Positions 16,067 through 24,192 of a DNA stretch of 64,000 nucleotides are shown here, in pieces (the first letter of the stretch is position 1; the number at the start of each line of letters is the position of its first letter). The stretch spans positions 62,001 through 126,000 of the forward strand of contig NZ_OPYN01000240.1 of assembly GCF_900277125.1 (NCBI RefSeq), written 5' to 3'. The notes below the pieces were generated by a model. The model saw only the letters and a list, made by a program, of their open reading frames with translations. It had not been told where the DNA came from and made no database searches. Source of the stretch: Pseudomonas inefficax (lineage in GTDB: Bacteria; Pseudomonadota; Gammaproteobacteria; Pseudomonadales; Pseudomonadaceae). The translations under genes were made by a program, and so were the position numbers.

Positions 16067-16381
16067 ATGCGTTTCAAAACCGCCATCGCTGCCGCTGCCT
16101 TGCTTTCGCTGCCTATCGGCTCGGCCATGGCCGATACCTTCTGGCGTAACGTGATGACTACCGGTGCTACCACGGCATCGAGCTACCTGACTTCCGGGGA
16201 TCACAAGCTGGTGATGGCGGCGCAGGATGACGCTGGCAGCTTCGTGGCCAGCGAAGGCGCGATCCGCGGGCCGTTCCTTGAAGCGGCGATTCGCCAGGCC
16301 CGTGCGGAGAACCCGGGGATGCAGGCTTCCGACATGGAACTGGCCAATGCCATCCTGGCCAAGAATGCGGTAGCCGAATAA
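16067..16381 (+). CDS. DUF2388 family exported protein
   Basis: The protein has 104 residues with a clear signal peptide (MRFKTAIAAAALLSLPIGSAMA, cut before DTFWRN). The mature part contains the pattern TSGDHKLVMAAQDDAGSFVASEGAIRG, quoted by its ends T42-G68, which I associate with the Pseudomonas DUF2388 family. Function is unknown. GAGG lies 10 bases before the ATG; the longer frame from 15710 overlaps the ATPase gene and is spurious. It follows the orphan GspE gene by 89 bp, but DUF2388 genes occur elsewhere in pseudomonads, so a functional link is not implied. Confidence 0.8.
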   Translation: MRFKTAIAAAALLSLPIGSAMADTFWRNVMTTGATTASSYLTSGDHKLVMAAQDDAGSFVASEGAIRGPFLEAAIRQARAENPGMQASDMELANAILAKNAVAE

Positions 16382-16387
16382 CCGCGT

Positions 16388-16478
16388 CGCCTGCTTCGCG
16401 GGTGAACCCGCTCCCACAGGTACTACACAACATTCAAACCTTGTGCGGTCCCTGTGGGAGCGGGCGAGCCCGCGAAGA
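16388..16478. repeat. Inverted pair of class I REP elements
   Basis: Two class I units face each other (CTTCGCGGGTGAACCCGC...CCCACAGG, then TGTGGGAGCGGGCGAGCCCG) between the convergent DUF2388 gene and gcvP. The second unit ends 14 bp from the gcvP stop. Confidence 0.92.
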
Positions 16479-16492
16479 ATCCAACACCGATC

Positions 16493-19366
16493 TCAGCGAT
16501 AAGCCTCCACCGGCACACAAGCACAGAACAGATTCCTGTCCCCATACACGTTGTCGACCCGGTTCACCGCTGGCCAGTACTTGTGCTGGCGCACGTGAGC
16601 ACTGGGCGCCACCGCCTGCTCCAGGCTGTAGGGCCTGTCCCACACCGCCAGCACATCGGCCAGGGTATGCGGCGCATGCTTGAGCGGGTTGTTCTCCGCC
16701 GGCCAGTTGCCCTCCTGCACTTCGCCAATTTCCGCCCGAATCGCCAGCATCGCCTCGACGAAACGGTCCAGTTCGGCCTTCGACTCACTCTCGGTCGGCT
16801 CGACCATCAACGTGCCCGGCACCGGGAACGACATGGTCGGCGCGTGGAAGCCATAGTCCATCAGGCGCTTGGCCACATCCTCTTCGCTGACGCCGGTCAG
16901 CGCCTTCAGCGGCCGCAGGTCCAGGATGCATTCATGCGCCACCCGCTGGTTGCGCCCGCGGTAGAGCACCGGGAAAGCGCCACCCAGCTGGCTGGCCAGG
17001 TAATTGGCCGAGAGGATCGCCACCTCGCTGGCATCGGCCAGCTGCGGCCCCATCATGGCTATGTACATCCAGCTGATCGGCAGGATGCTCGCACTGCCCC
17101 AGGGCGCGGCGCTGACTGCGCTGTTGTTCGGGTCCAGGCCGGGTACCGGCACCACCGGGTGGCTGGCGACGAACGGCTTGAGGTGCGCGCGAATGCCGAT
17201 CGGGCCCATACCCGGGCCACCACCACCGTGGGGGATGCAGAAGGTCTTGTGCAGGTTCATGTGTGAAACGTCGGCGCCGATATCCGCCGGCCGCGCCAGG
17301 CCCACCTGGGCATTGAGGTTGGCGCCGTCCATGTAGACCTGGCCTCCGTGCTGGTGGACCACCTCGCAGATTTCGCGAATTCCCTCTTCGTACACACCGT
17401 GGGTCGACGGGTAAGTGATCATCAGGCACGACAACCGCTCCCCGGCTGCGTGGGCCTTGGCCTTGAGGTCGCCCAGGTCGACGTTGCCATCGTCGTCGCA
17501 ATCGACGATCACCACCTCCATGCCGGCCATTTGCGCCGATGCCGGGTTGGTGCCGTGGGCCGACGACGGGATCAGGCACAGCGTACGTTGCGGCTGATGG
17601 CGGCTGCGGTGGTAGCGGGTAATGGCCATCAGGCCGGCGTACTCGCCCTGGGCGCCGGAGTTGGGCTGCATGCAGATGGCATCGAACCCAGTAATGGCGC
17701 ACAGCCAGCTTTCCAGTTCGTCGATCATCGCCTTGTAGCCGGTAGCCTGCGCCGCCGGGGCAAACGGGTGCAGCTGGGCAAAGCCAGGCCAGGTGATGGG
17801 GATCATCTCGCTGGTGGCGTTGAGTTTCATCGTGCACGAACCCAGCGGAATCATCGACTGGTTCAGCGCCAGGTCCTTGTTCTCCAGCTGCTTGAGGTAA
17901 CGCAGCATCTCGGTTTCGCTGTGGTGCAGGTTGAACACCGGGTGGGCGAGGAACGGCGTGCGCCGCACCAGGCTGGCGGGGATGCCTTCAGGCAGTGCCA
18001 GCTGGTCGAGTGTGGCGATGTCGAGGCCATGGTCCACCCCCAGGAAAATGTCGAACAGGCGCAGCACCGTGTGCTCCGAGCAGGTCTCGTCCAGGCTCAC
18101 GCCCAAGTGCCCGCGGCCGAGGATGCGCAAGTTGATCTGCGCGGCTTCGGCGCTTTCGATGATGGCCGCCTGGGCACCGCCGACATCCAGGGTGAGGGTG
18201 TCGAAGAAGTGCTGGTTGAGGCGCTTGATGCCCTTGGCTTCGAGGCCGGCGGCGAGGATGAAGGTCAGACGGTGCACACGCTGGGCAATGCGCTGCAGGC
18301 CTTCCGGGCCGTGGTACACCGCGTAGAAGCCGGCGATGTTGGCCAGCAGCACCTGGGCCGTGCAGATGTTGGAGTTGGCCTTCTCGCGGCGGATATGCTG
18401 CTCGCGGGTTTGCAGCGCCATGCGCAGCGCGGTGTTGCCACGGGCATCGCGCGACACGCCGATGATGCGCCCCGGCATGGCTCGCTTGTAGTCATCGCGG
18501 CAGGCGAAATAGGCCGCGTGGGGGCCGCCATAGCCCATCGGTACGCCAAAGCGCTGGGTAGAGCCCAGCACCACATCGGCACCCAGCTCCCCGGGCGGTG
18601 CCAGCACCACCAGGCTGAGCAGGTCTGCAGCTACGCAGGCCAGGGCATGGTGGCTGTGCAAATGATCGATTTGCGGACGCAGGTCGCGGACCTCGCCGTG
18701 GGTATCCGGGTACTGCAGCAAGGCCCCGAAAACCGCGTGCTTGCCAAGGTTATCCACAGAGTCGACGATCAGCTCGAAGCCGAAGCCCTCGGCACGGGTC
18801 TTGAGTACCGACAGGGTCTGCGGGTGACAGTGCTCGTCGGCGAAGAAGGCATTGCTCTTGTTGCGCGCCACCCGCTTGGCCAGGGCCATGGCCTCGGCGG
18901 CGGCAGTGGCTTCGTCGAGCAGTGAGGCATTGGCCAGGGCAAGCCCGGTGAGGTCGATGACCATCTGTTGGAAGTTCAGCAGCGCCTCCAGCCGGCCTTG
19001 GGCAATCTCGGGCTGATAGGGCGTATACGCGGTATACCAGCCCGGGTTCTCCAGCACGTTGCGCAGGATGACCGTGGGGGTGATGGTGCCGTGGTAGCCC
19101 ATGCCGATCAGGCTGGTCCAGACCTGGTTCTGCCCTGCGTACCCGGCGAGCTTGGCCAGGGCGGCCTGTTCGTCCAGTGCCGGCGGCAGCTCGAGGGGGC
19201 GATTGAGGCGGATGTCTGGCGGTACGGTCTGCTCGATCAGCTCACTGCGGCTGGCGACACCCAGCGCATCAAGCATGGCCTGCTGCTCCGTGGCATCCGG
19301 GCCCAGGTGACGACGCAGAAAAGGGTTGAGCTCTTGCAGTTGATGCAGGGATGGCGACTGGGACAT
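16493..19366 (-). CDS. gcvP: Glycine dehydrogenase (decarboxylating), P-protein
   Basis: PLP enzyme that decarboxylates glycine and passes the aminomethyl group to lipoylated GcvH. The protein has 957 residues, the full-length fused form. The cofactor lysine is K707 in MNLHKTFCIPHGGGGPGMGP; the glycine-rich loop follows directly. The N-terminal half carries the inactive paralogous PLP domain (around MGYHGTITPTVILRN). AGGAAGAGAG precedes the ATG. It is the last gene of the gcvT-gcvH-gcvP set, separated from gcvH by 194 bp holding a REP pair. P. putida has a second gcv locus, so this is one of two P-proteins. Confidence 0.97.
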   Translation of the reverse strand: MSQSPSLHQLQELNPFLRRHLGPDATEQQAMLDALGVASRSELIEQTVPPDIRLNRPLELPPALDEQAALAKLAGYAGQNQVWTSLIGMGYHGTITPTVILRNVLENPGWYTAYTPYQPEIAQGRLEALLNFQQMVIDLTGLALANASLLDEATAAAEAMALAKRVARNKSNAFFADEHCHPQTLSVLKTRAEGFGFELIVDSVDNLGKHAVFGALLQYPDTHGEVRDLRPQIDHLHSHHALACVAADLLSLVVLAPPGELGADVVLGSTQRFGVPMGYGGPHAAYFACRDDYKRAMPGRIIGVSRDARGNTALRMALQTREQHIRREKANSNICTAQVLLANIAGFYAVYHGPEGLQRIAQRVHRLTFILAAGLEAKGIKRLNQHFFDTLTLDVGGAQAAIIESAEAAQINLRILGRGHLGVSLDETCSEHTVLRLFDIFLGVDHGLDIATLDQLALPEGIPASLVRRTPFLAHPVFNLHHSETEMLRYLKQLENKDLALNQSMIPLGSCTMKLNATSEMIPITWPGFAQLHPFAPAAQATGYKAMIDELESWLCAITGFDAICMQPNSGAQGEYAGLMAITRYHRSRHQPQRTLCLIPSSAHGTNPASAQMAGMEVVIVDCDDDGNVDLGDLKAKAHAAGERLSCLMITYPSTHGVYEEGIREICEVVHQHGGQVYMDGANLNAQVGLARPADIGADVSHMNLHKTFCIPHGGGGPGMGPIGIRAHLKPFVASHPVVPVPGLDPNNSAVSAAPWGSASILPISWMYIAMMGPQLADASEVAILSANYLASQLGGAFPVLYRGRNQRVAHECILDLRPLKALTGVSEEDVAKRLMDYGFHAPTMSFPVPGTLMVEPTESESKAELDRFVEAMLAIRAEIGEVQEGNWPAENNPLKHAPHTLADVLAVWDRPYSLEQAVAPSAHVRQHKYWPAVNRVDNVYGDRNLFCACVPVEAYR

Positions 19367-19456
19367 GACGACGCTCTCTTCCTGGAACAGCTCTCATGGA
19401 GACTTACAAGTCTAGGAAGGGATTGCCGATTGTGCGGGGAAAGTTGCTTGCAGGCC

Positions 19457-19550
19457 CGGCCTCTTCGCGGGCATGCCCGCTCCCACAGGTCAGCCACAAG
19501 CCCTGAGGCTGGCGCTATCCCTGTGGGAGCGGGCGTGCCCGCGAAGAAGG
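19457..19550. repeat. Inverted pair of class I REP elements between gcvH and gcvP
   Basis: Facing REP copies (CCTCTTCGCGGGCATGCCCG...CCCACAGG; CTGTGGGAGCGGGCGTGCCC...CGAAG) interrupt the gcvT-gcvH-gcvP operon. The inner edge ends 10 bp from the gcvH stop. Confidence 0.93.
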
Positions 19551-19560
19551 CGACGCGATC

Positions 19561-19944
19561 TTACTCGCCGATCGCGGCCTTGTAGCCAGCAGCATCCAGC
19601 AGCTTGTCCAGCTCGGCCGGGTTGCTTGGCTTGAGCTTGAAGATCCACGACTCGTAAGGCTGTTCGTTGAGCAGCTCCGGGCTGTCGGCCAGTTCTTCGT
19701 TGACCGCGATCACTTCACCAGCGACCGGGGCATAGATGTCCGAAGCGGCCTTGACCGACTCGACCACACCGGCAGCGTCGCCAGCGCCAAATACCTTGCC
19801 GACTTCGGCCAGCTCGACGAACACCACGTCACCCAGGGCTTCCTGGGCGTGGTCGCTGATACCCACGGTCACGGTGCCGTCGGCTTCCAGGCGAGCCCAC
19901 TCGTGGCTTTCGGCAAAACGCAGGTCGGCGGGGATATTGCTCAT
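19561..19944 (-). CDS. gcvH: Glycine cleavage system H protein
   Basis: Lipoyl carrier of the glycine cleavage complex, 127 residues. The lipoylated lysine is K65 in GVVESVKAASDIYAP, in the expected beta-hairpin. The C-terminal LDAAGYKAAIGE is normal. It lies 51 bp downstream of gcvT and upstream of gcvP. Gly/Asp-rich segments such as DHAQEALGDVVFVELPEVG-like (here VELAEVGK) match the family. Confidence 0.97.
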   Translation of the reverse strand: MSNIPADLRFAESHEWARLEADGTVTVGISDHAQEALGDVVFVELAEVGKVFGAGDAAGVVESVKAASDIYAPVAGEVIAVNEELADSPELLNEQPYESWIFKLKPSNPAELDKLLDAAGYKAAIGE

Positions 19945-19995
19945 GTCTTGAATTCCTCGATTGGCTCAGCGGTACGCCCGCCGGTTGAAAATTGT

Positions 19996-21078
19996 TCAGA
20001 TCAGGATCTTGCCGTGGCGCACGAAGGTCGGTTTGACCACCCGCACCGGGTACCACTTGCCGCGGATTTCCACCTCGGCCCGGTCGCCGGTGGCCATGGG
20101 CACGCGTGCAAGGGCAATGGACTTGCTCAGCGTAGGCGAGAAACTACCACTGGTGATCTCCCCTTCGCCAATCCCGGCTACACGCACCACCTGGTGGGCA
20201 CGCAGCACGCCACGCTCTTCCAGCACCAGACCGACCAGTTTTTCCTGCACGCCGTGCTCGATTTCCGCCAGCAGCCCGGCGCGGCCGATGAAATCGCGCT
20301 CGGCCGGCTCCCAGGCGATGCTCCAGCCGAGGTTTGAGGTGAGCGGGGTGTGGGCTTCGTCGATGTCCTGGCCGTACAGGTTCATGCCGGCTTCCAGGCG
20401 CAGGGTATCGCGGGCACCCAGGCCGCTGGGGGCGATGCCGGCACCGACCAGGTCGTTGAAGAAGGCCACGGCCTGCTCGCCCGGGAGCATGATCTCCAGG
20501 CCGTCTTCACCGGTATAGCCGGTGCGGGCAATGAACCAGTCGCCTTCGGCAACGCCTTCGAACGGGCGCAGTTCGCGGATCAGCGAGGCACGCGCGGGGC
20601 TGAGCAGGGCCGCAACCTTTTCTCGGGCATGCGGGCCCTGGATGGCAAGGATGGCAAGGTCCGGGCGGGCCTTGAAGTCCACGGCAAAACCGTCACGCTG
20701 CAGTTGCAGCCAGTCGAGCACCTTGGCGCGGGTGGCGGCGTTGGTGACCAGGCGGTAGCCGTATTCCGTACGGTACACGATCAGGTCGTCGATCACCCCG
20801 CCCTGCGCCTGCAGCAGCGGGCTGTACAGCGCCTTGCCGGTGTCGTCGAGGCGGGCCACATCGTTGGCCAGCAGACGCTGCAACCAGGCAGTGGCGTCGC
20901 TACCATCGACATCGATCACGGTCATGTGGGAAACATCGAACACCCCGCAATCGCTGCGCACCTGATGGTGCTCCTCGACCTGCGAGCCATAGTGCAGGGG
21001 CATGTCCCAGCCACCGAAATCGACCGTCTTGGCGCCAAGCGCCAGGTGCAGGTCATACAAAAGCGTGCGCTGTCCCAT
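19996..21078 (-). CDS. gcvT: Aminomethyltransferase, T-protein
   Basis: Tetrahydrofolate-dependent T-protein that releases ammonia and forms 5,10-methylene-THF. The protein has 360 residues. It begins MGQRTLLYDLHLALGAK and shows DFGGWDMPLHYGSQ, CGVFDVSHMTVIDV (catalytic Asp region) and RTGYTGEDGLEIMLP, all hallmark blocks. The longer frame extends into the divergent-looking upstream DNA and is rejected; a GGAG stands 7 bases before the chosen ATG. It is the first gene of the gcvT-gcvH-gcvP unit; a candidate promoter is at 21173-21178. Confidence 0.96.
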   Translation of the reverse strand: MGQRTLLYDLHLALGAKTVDFGGWDMPLHYGSQVEEHHQVRSDCGVFDVSHMTVIDVDGSDATAWLQRLLANDVARLDDTGKALYSPLLQAQGGVIDDLIVYRTEYGYRLVTNAATRAKVLDWLQLQRDGFAVDFKARPDLAILAIQGPHAREKVAALLSPARASLIRELRPFEGVAEGDWFIARTGYTGEDGLEIMLPGEQAVAFFNDLVGAGIAPSGLGARDTLRLEAGMNLYGQDIDEAHTPLTSNLGWSIAWEPAERDFIGRAGLLAEIEHGVQEKLVGLVLEERGVLRAHQVVRVAGIGEGEITSGSFSPTLSKSIALARVPMATGDRAEVEIRGKWYPVRVVKPTFVRHGKILI

Positions 21079-21172
21079 GGGTTTCTCCTTCCGGGCGTGG
21101 CGAAGCGGCGGCGGTCGATGACGTCGGGTCGTCAGCTCTTCTTGTGTAGGACCCGCCGCGCGAATGCCGCGC

Positions 21173-21178
21173 ATTGTA
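21173..21178 (-). promoter_or_regulatory. gcvT: Candidate -10 element for gcvT
   Basis: TACAAT on the minus strand lies about 95 bp upstream of the gcvT ATG; a weak -35 (GTGCCA, four of six) is at 17 bp spacing. I looked for the conserved core of a glycine riboswitch in the leader and did not find it. Confidence 0.4.
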
Positions 21179-21203
21179 GCCGCAAGGGCGCGGGCTGGCA
21201 CCC

Positions 21204-22826
21204 TCAGTGACTGTGACCGGGTCGACGTGCCGAACGGCGGATCAGGCCGATGACCGGCAGCAGGCCCACCAGCACCAGAGTCAGTGCCGGCAGCGATGCA
21301 CGCGCCCACTCGCCCTCGCTGGTCATCTCGAACACCCGTACCGCCAAGGTGTCCCAGCCGAACGGGCGCATCAGCAAGGTGGCCGGCATTTCCTTGAGCA
21401 CGTCGACGAACACCAGCAGGGCAGCGCTGAGCGCGCCAGGCACCAGCAGCGGCAGATACACCTTGAAAAACAATCTCGCGCCGCCGACGCCCAGGCTGCG
21501 GGATGCCTCGGGCAGTGATGGACGGATGCGCTCCAGGCTGCTCTCCAGCGGCCCGTAGGCCACCGCGATGAAGCGCACCAGGTAGGCCAGCAGCAACGCC
21601 GCCAGGCTGCCCAGCAGCAGCGGCTTGCCGGCACCGCCCAGCCAGCTGGACAGCGGGATGACCAGATGGTTGTCGAGGTAACTGAAGGCCAGCATGATCG
21701 ACACCGCCAGCACCGAGCCGGGCAAGGCATAGCCCAGGTTGGCCAGGCCTACCCCGGCGCGGATACCACCCGTCGGCGCCTGGCGCCGGGCAAAGGCCAG
21801 CAGCAACGCTACGCACACAGTGACCAGCGCCGCCATGCCGCCCAGGTACAGGGTGTGCAGCACCAGGCCGACATAGCGCTCGTCCAGGTCATGCCGGCCG
21901 CGCTGCCAGAACCACGCCAGCAGTTGCAGCAGCGGGATGACGAAGGCGCAGGCGAACACCAGCAGGCACCAGCCACTGGCCAACAACGCCTTGAACCCGC
22001 GCAGGTGGTACAGCGCCTGCCCGCGCGGCCGCTCGTTGCCGCTGCGGCTGGCGCCCCTGGCACGGCGCTCGCCATACAGCACCAGCATCACTGCCAGCAG
22101 CAACAGGCTGGCCAGCTGGGCCGCGCTGGACAGGCTGAAGAAGCCGTACCAGGTCTTGTAGATGGCCGTGGTGAAGGTGTCGAAGTTGAATACTGCCACC
22201 GCGCCAAAGTCGGCCAGGGTTTCCATCAGGGCCAGGGCAATACCGGCGCCGATCGCCGGTCGTGCCATTGGCAGGGCCACACGCCAGAACGCTTGCAGCG
22301 GGGACAGCCCCAGCACCCGTGCCGCTTCCATCAGGCCCTTGCCCTGGGCAAGGAATGCGGTACGCGCCAGCAGGTAGACATAGGGGTAGAACACCAGCAC
22401 CAGGACGACGATCACCCCGCCAGTGGAACGCACCCGCGGCAGGCGCATCGGCCCGAAGACCTCGCGCAAGGCGCTCTGCACCGGGCCGGCGAAGTCCAGC
22501 AGGCCGACAAAGACGAACGCCAGCACATAGGCCGGGATGGCGAACGGTAGCATCAGCGCCCAGTCCAGCCAGCGTCGGCCAGGGAACTCGCAGAGGCTGG
22601 TCAGCCAGGCCAGGCTGACGCCCAGCACGGTGACGCCGATGCCCACACCCACCACCAGCGTCAGGGTATTGCCCAGCAGGCGAGTCATCTGGGTGTCGAG
22701 CAGGTGCGACCAGATCTGCAGGTCGATCGACTGCCAGGACAACAGCAGAACGCTCAGGGGCAGGAGCACCAGGGCGGCGACCAGGGTGACCGGGAGGTAC
22801 CAGCGGCGTTGGGGGGTGTGGGGCAA
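21204..22826 (-). CDS. Ferric-iron ABC transporter permease (FbpB/SfuB type, fused double domain)
   Basis: Inner-membrane permease, about 540 residues, with two homologous halves and about twelve hydrophobic helices, as in FbpB. Two EAA-type loops are visible, EAARVLGLSPLQAFWRVALP in the first half and EASRSLGVGGARLFFKVYLP in the second. The open frame continues upstream through a REP pair, so the 32 N-terminal residues are not real. I place the start at a TTG (22824-22826, LPHTPQRRWYLPV) preceded by a weak AGAGA. It is downstream of the binding-protein gene. No ATPase gene lies beside it. Confidence 0.85.
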   Translation of the reverse strand: MPHTPQRRWYLPVTLVAALVLLPLSVLLLSWQSIDLQIWSHLLDTQMTRLLGNTLTLVVGVGIGVTVLGVSLAWLTSLCEFPGRRWLDWALMLPFAIPAYVLAFVFVGLLDFAGPVQSALREVFGPMRLPRVRSTGGVIVVLVLVFYPYVYLLARTAFLAQGKGLMEAARVLGLSPLQAFWRVALPMARPAIGAGIALALMETLADFGAVAVFNFDTFTTAIYKTWYGFFSLSSAAQLASLLLLAVMLVLYGERRARGASRSGNERPRGQALYHLRGFKALLASGWCLLVFACAFVIPLLQLLAWFWQRGRHDLDERYVGLVLHTLYLGGMAALVTVCVALLLAFARRQAPTGGIRAGVGLANLGYALPGSVLAVSIMLAFSYLDNHLVIPLSSWLGGAGKPLLLGSLAALLLAYLVRFIAVAYGPLESSLERIRPSLPEASRSLGVGGARLFFKVYLPLLVPGALSAALLVFVDVLKEMPATLLMRPFGWDTLAVRVFEMTSEGEWARASLPALTLVLVGLLPVIGLIRRSARRPGHSH

Positions 22827-22867
22827 GTTGAATGTCTCTGTGGCTGATGTGCGACCGCTATGCGGTC

Positions 22868-22937
22868 GTTCGCGGGCACGCCCGCTCCCACAGGGATCGA
22901 GTAATCCTATGGGAGCGGGCATGCCCGCGAAGAGGCC
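22868..22937. repeat. Inverted pair of class I REP elements between iron-transport genes
   Basis: Facing copies (TCGCGGGCACGCCCGCTCCC; GGGAGCGGGCATGCCCGCGA) with only about 20 bases between the palindromes lie in the 143-bp gap separating the binding-protein gene from the permease gene. Confidence 0.92.
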
Positions 22938-22969
22938 CTGAAAGGCCCCGGAAGGATAAAGCCTGGCGC

Positions 22970-23971
22970 TTAGTTCCAGCCAGCCCGATCCATCAAGCGA
23001 ATCGCTTCAGCCTGGCGCTTGCCAGCGATTTCCACCGGAATGCTGTCAGCCTTGAAGCTGCCCCACGCCGCCACTTCTTCCGATGGCTTGACCTTCGGGT
23101 TGGCCGGGAACTCCTGGTTGATGTCGGCGAACAGCTTCTGCGCCTCTTCACCGGTCATCCATTCCACCAGCTTCTTCGCTGCCTCCGGGTGTGGCGCGTG
23201 CTTGGTCAGGCCGATGCCCGACAGATTCACGTGCACGCCACGGTCACCCTGGTTGGGCCAGAAGATCTTCACCGGCAGTTTCGGGTTCTGGTTGTGCAGG
23301 CGGCCGTAGTAGTAGGTGTTGACCACACCCACGTCGCACTGGCCGGCCTCGATGGCCTGGATCACGGCGTTGTCGTCGGAGAACACATCGGTGGACAGGT
23401 TGTTGACCCAGCCTTTGACGATTTGCTCGGTCTTCGCCTCGCCGTGGGTCTCGATCAGGGTGGCGGTCAGCGACTGGTTGTACACCTTCTTCGCCGTGCG
23501 CAGGCACAGGCGGCCTTCCCACTGCTTGTCGGCCAGGGCTTCGTAGGTGCTCAGCTCCTGCGGCTTGACCCGCTCGGTGGAGTAGATGATGGTGCGGGCG
23601 CGCAGGCTCAGGCCGGTCCAGTCGTGGGACGAGGCGCGGTACTGCGGCGGAATGTTCTGGTCGATGATGTCGGACTTGATCGGCTGCAGGATGCCCATCT
23701 GCTCGGCCTGCCACAGGTTGCCGGCATCGACGGTCAGCAGCAGGTCGGCCACGCCATTTTCGCCCTCGGCCTTGATGCGCTGCATCAGCGGGGCTTCCTT
23801 GTCGGTGATGAACTTGATCTTGACCCCGGTCTTGGCGGTATAGGCATCGAAAACCGGCTTGATCAGCTCGTCGATGCGCGAGGAGTACACCACCACTTCG
23901 TCCGCTGCCTGGGCGGTGCCGCCGAACAGGGTCAGGGCCAGGGCGGCCAGTAGGGGCTTGCGTGGCAACAT
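22970..23971 (-). CDS. Ferric-iron-binding periplasmic protein (FbpA/FutA type)
   Basis: Periplasmic Fe(III)-binding protein, 333 residues with a signal peptide (MLPRKPLLAALALTLFGGTAQA, cut before ADEVVVYSS). The consecutive tyrosines in VVNTYYYGRLHNQ match the Fe-ligand tyrosine region of FbpA proteins, and VYSSRIDELIKPVFDAY is the typical lobe-1 start. I use the ATG preceded by GAGGAG; another ATG 21 codons upstream would give a poor N-terminus and cover a Fur-like palindrome. It precedes the permease. Iron is the likely substrate but other Fe(III) chelates cannot be excluded. Confidence 0.88.
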   Translation of the reverse strand: MLPRKPLLAALALTLFGGTAQAADEVVVYSSRIDELIKPVFDAYTAKTGVKIKFITDKEAPLMQRIKAEGENGVADLLLTVDAGNLWQAEQMGILQPIKSDIIDQNIPPQYRASSHDWTGLSLRARTIIYSTERVKPQELSTYEALADKQWEGRLCLRTAKKVYNQSLTATLIETHGEAKTEQIVKGWVNNLSTDVFSDDNAVIQAIEAGQCDVGVVNTYYYGRLHNQNPKLPVKIFWPNQGDRGVHVNLSGIGLTKHAPHPEAAKKLVEWMTGEEAQKLFADINQEFPANPKVKPSEEVAAWGSFKADSIPVEIAGKRQAEAIRLMDRAGWN

Positions 23972-24003
23972 GGAAAGCACTCCTCGGATCGTATGAGAGG
24001 CGC

Positions 24004-24024
24004 AAATGGTAGTGAATCCCATTT
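24004..24024 (-). promoter_or_regulatory. Fur-like palindrome upstream of the iron-binding protein gene
   Basis: AAATGG - 9 bases - CCATTT is a perfect inverted repeat 33 bp before the start codon. Spacing and AT-richness resemble a degenerate Fur box, which would fit an iron-uptake gene, but the match to the canonical GATAATGATAATCATTATC is limited. Confidence 0.4.
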
Positions 24025-24079
24025 TCCGACTCATCTACATAGCCGTTACCGGATGTTGCAAGAGCTTGCGCCGCCCTTT

Positions 24080-24175
24080 GTAGGAGCAGCCTTGTGCTGC
24101 GAAAGGGCCGGCAGCTCAACCTGAATGATTGGCTGGATTCACTGGCCACTTCGCAGCACAAGGCTGCTCCTACAA
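24080..24175. repeat. Inverted pair of class II REP elements
   Basis: GTAGGAGCAGCCTTGTGCTG and its inverted copy (CAGCACAAGGCTGCTCCTAC) flank about 55 bases, in the gap between ubiI and the iron-binding protein gene. Confidence 0.92.
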
Positions 24176-24192
24176 GGACTCGCGCACGGCCT

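Noticed and set aside
21079..21203. Possible glycine riboswitch upstream of gcvT
   Set aside because: The conserved glycine-riboswitch core could not be found in the 95-nt leader; only a candidate -10 is supported.
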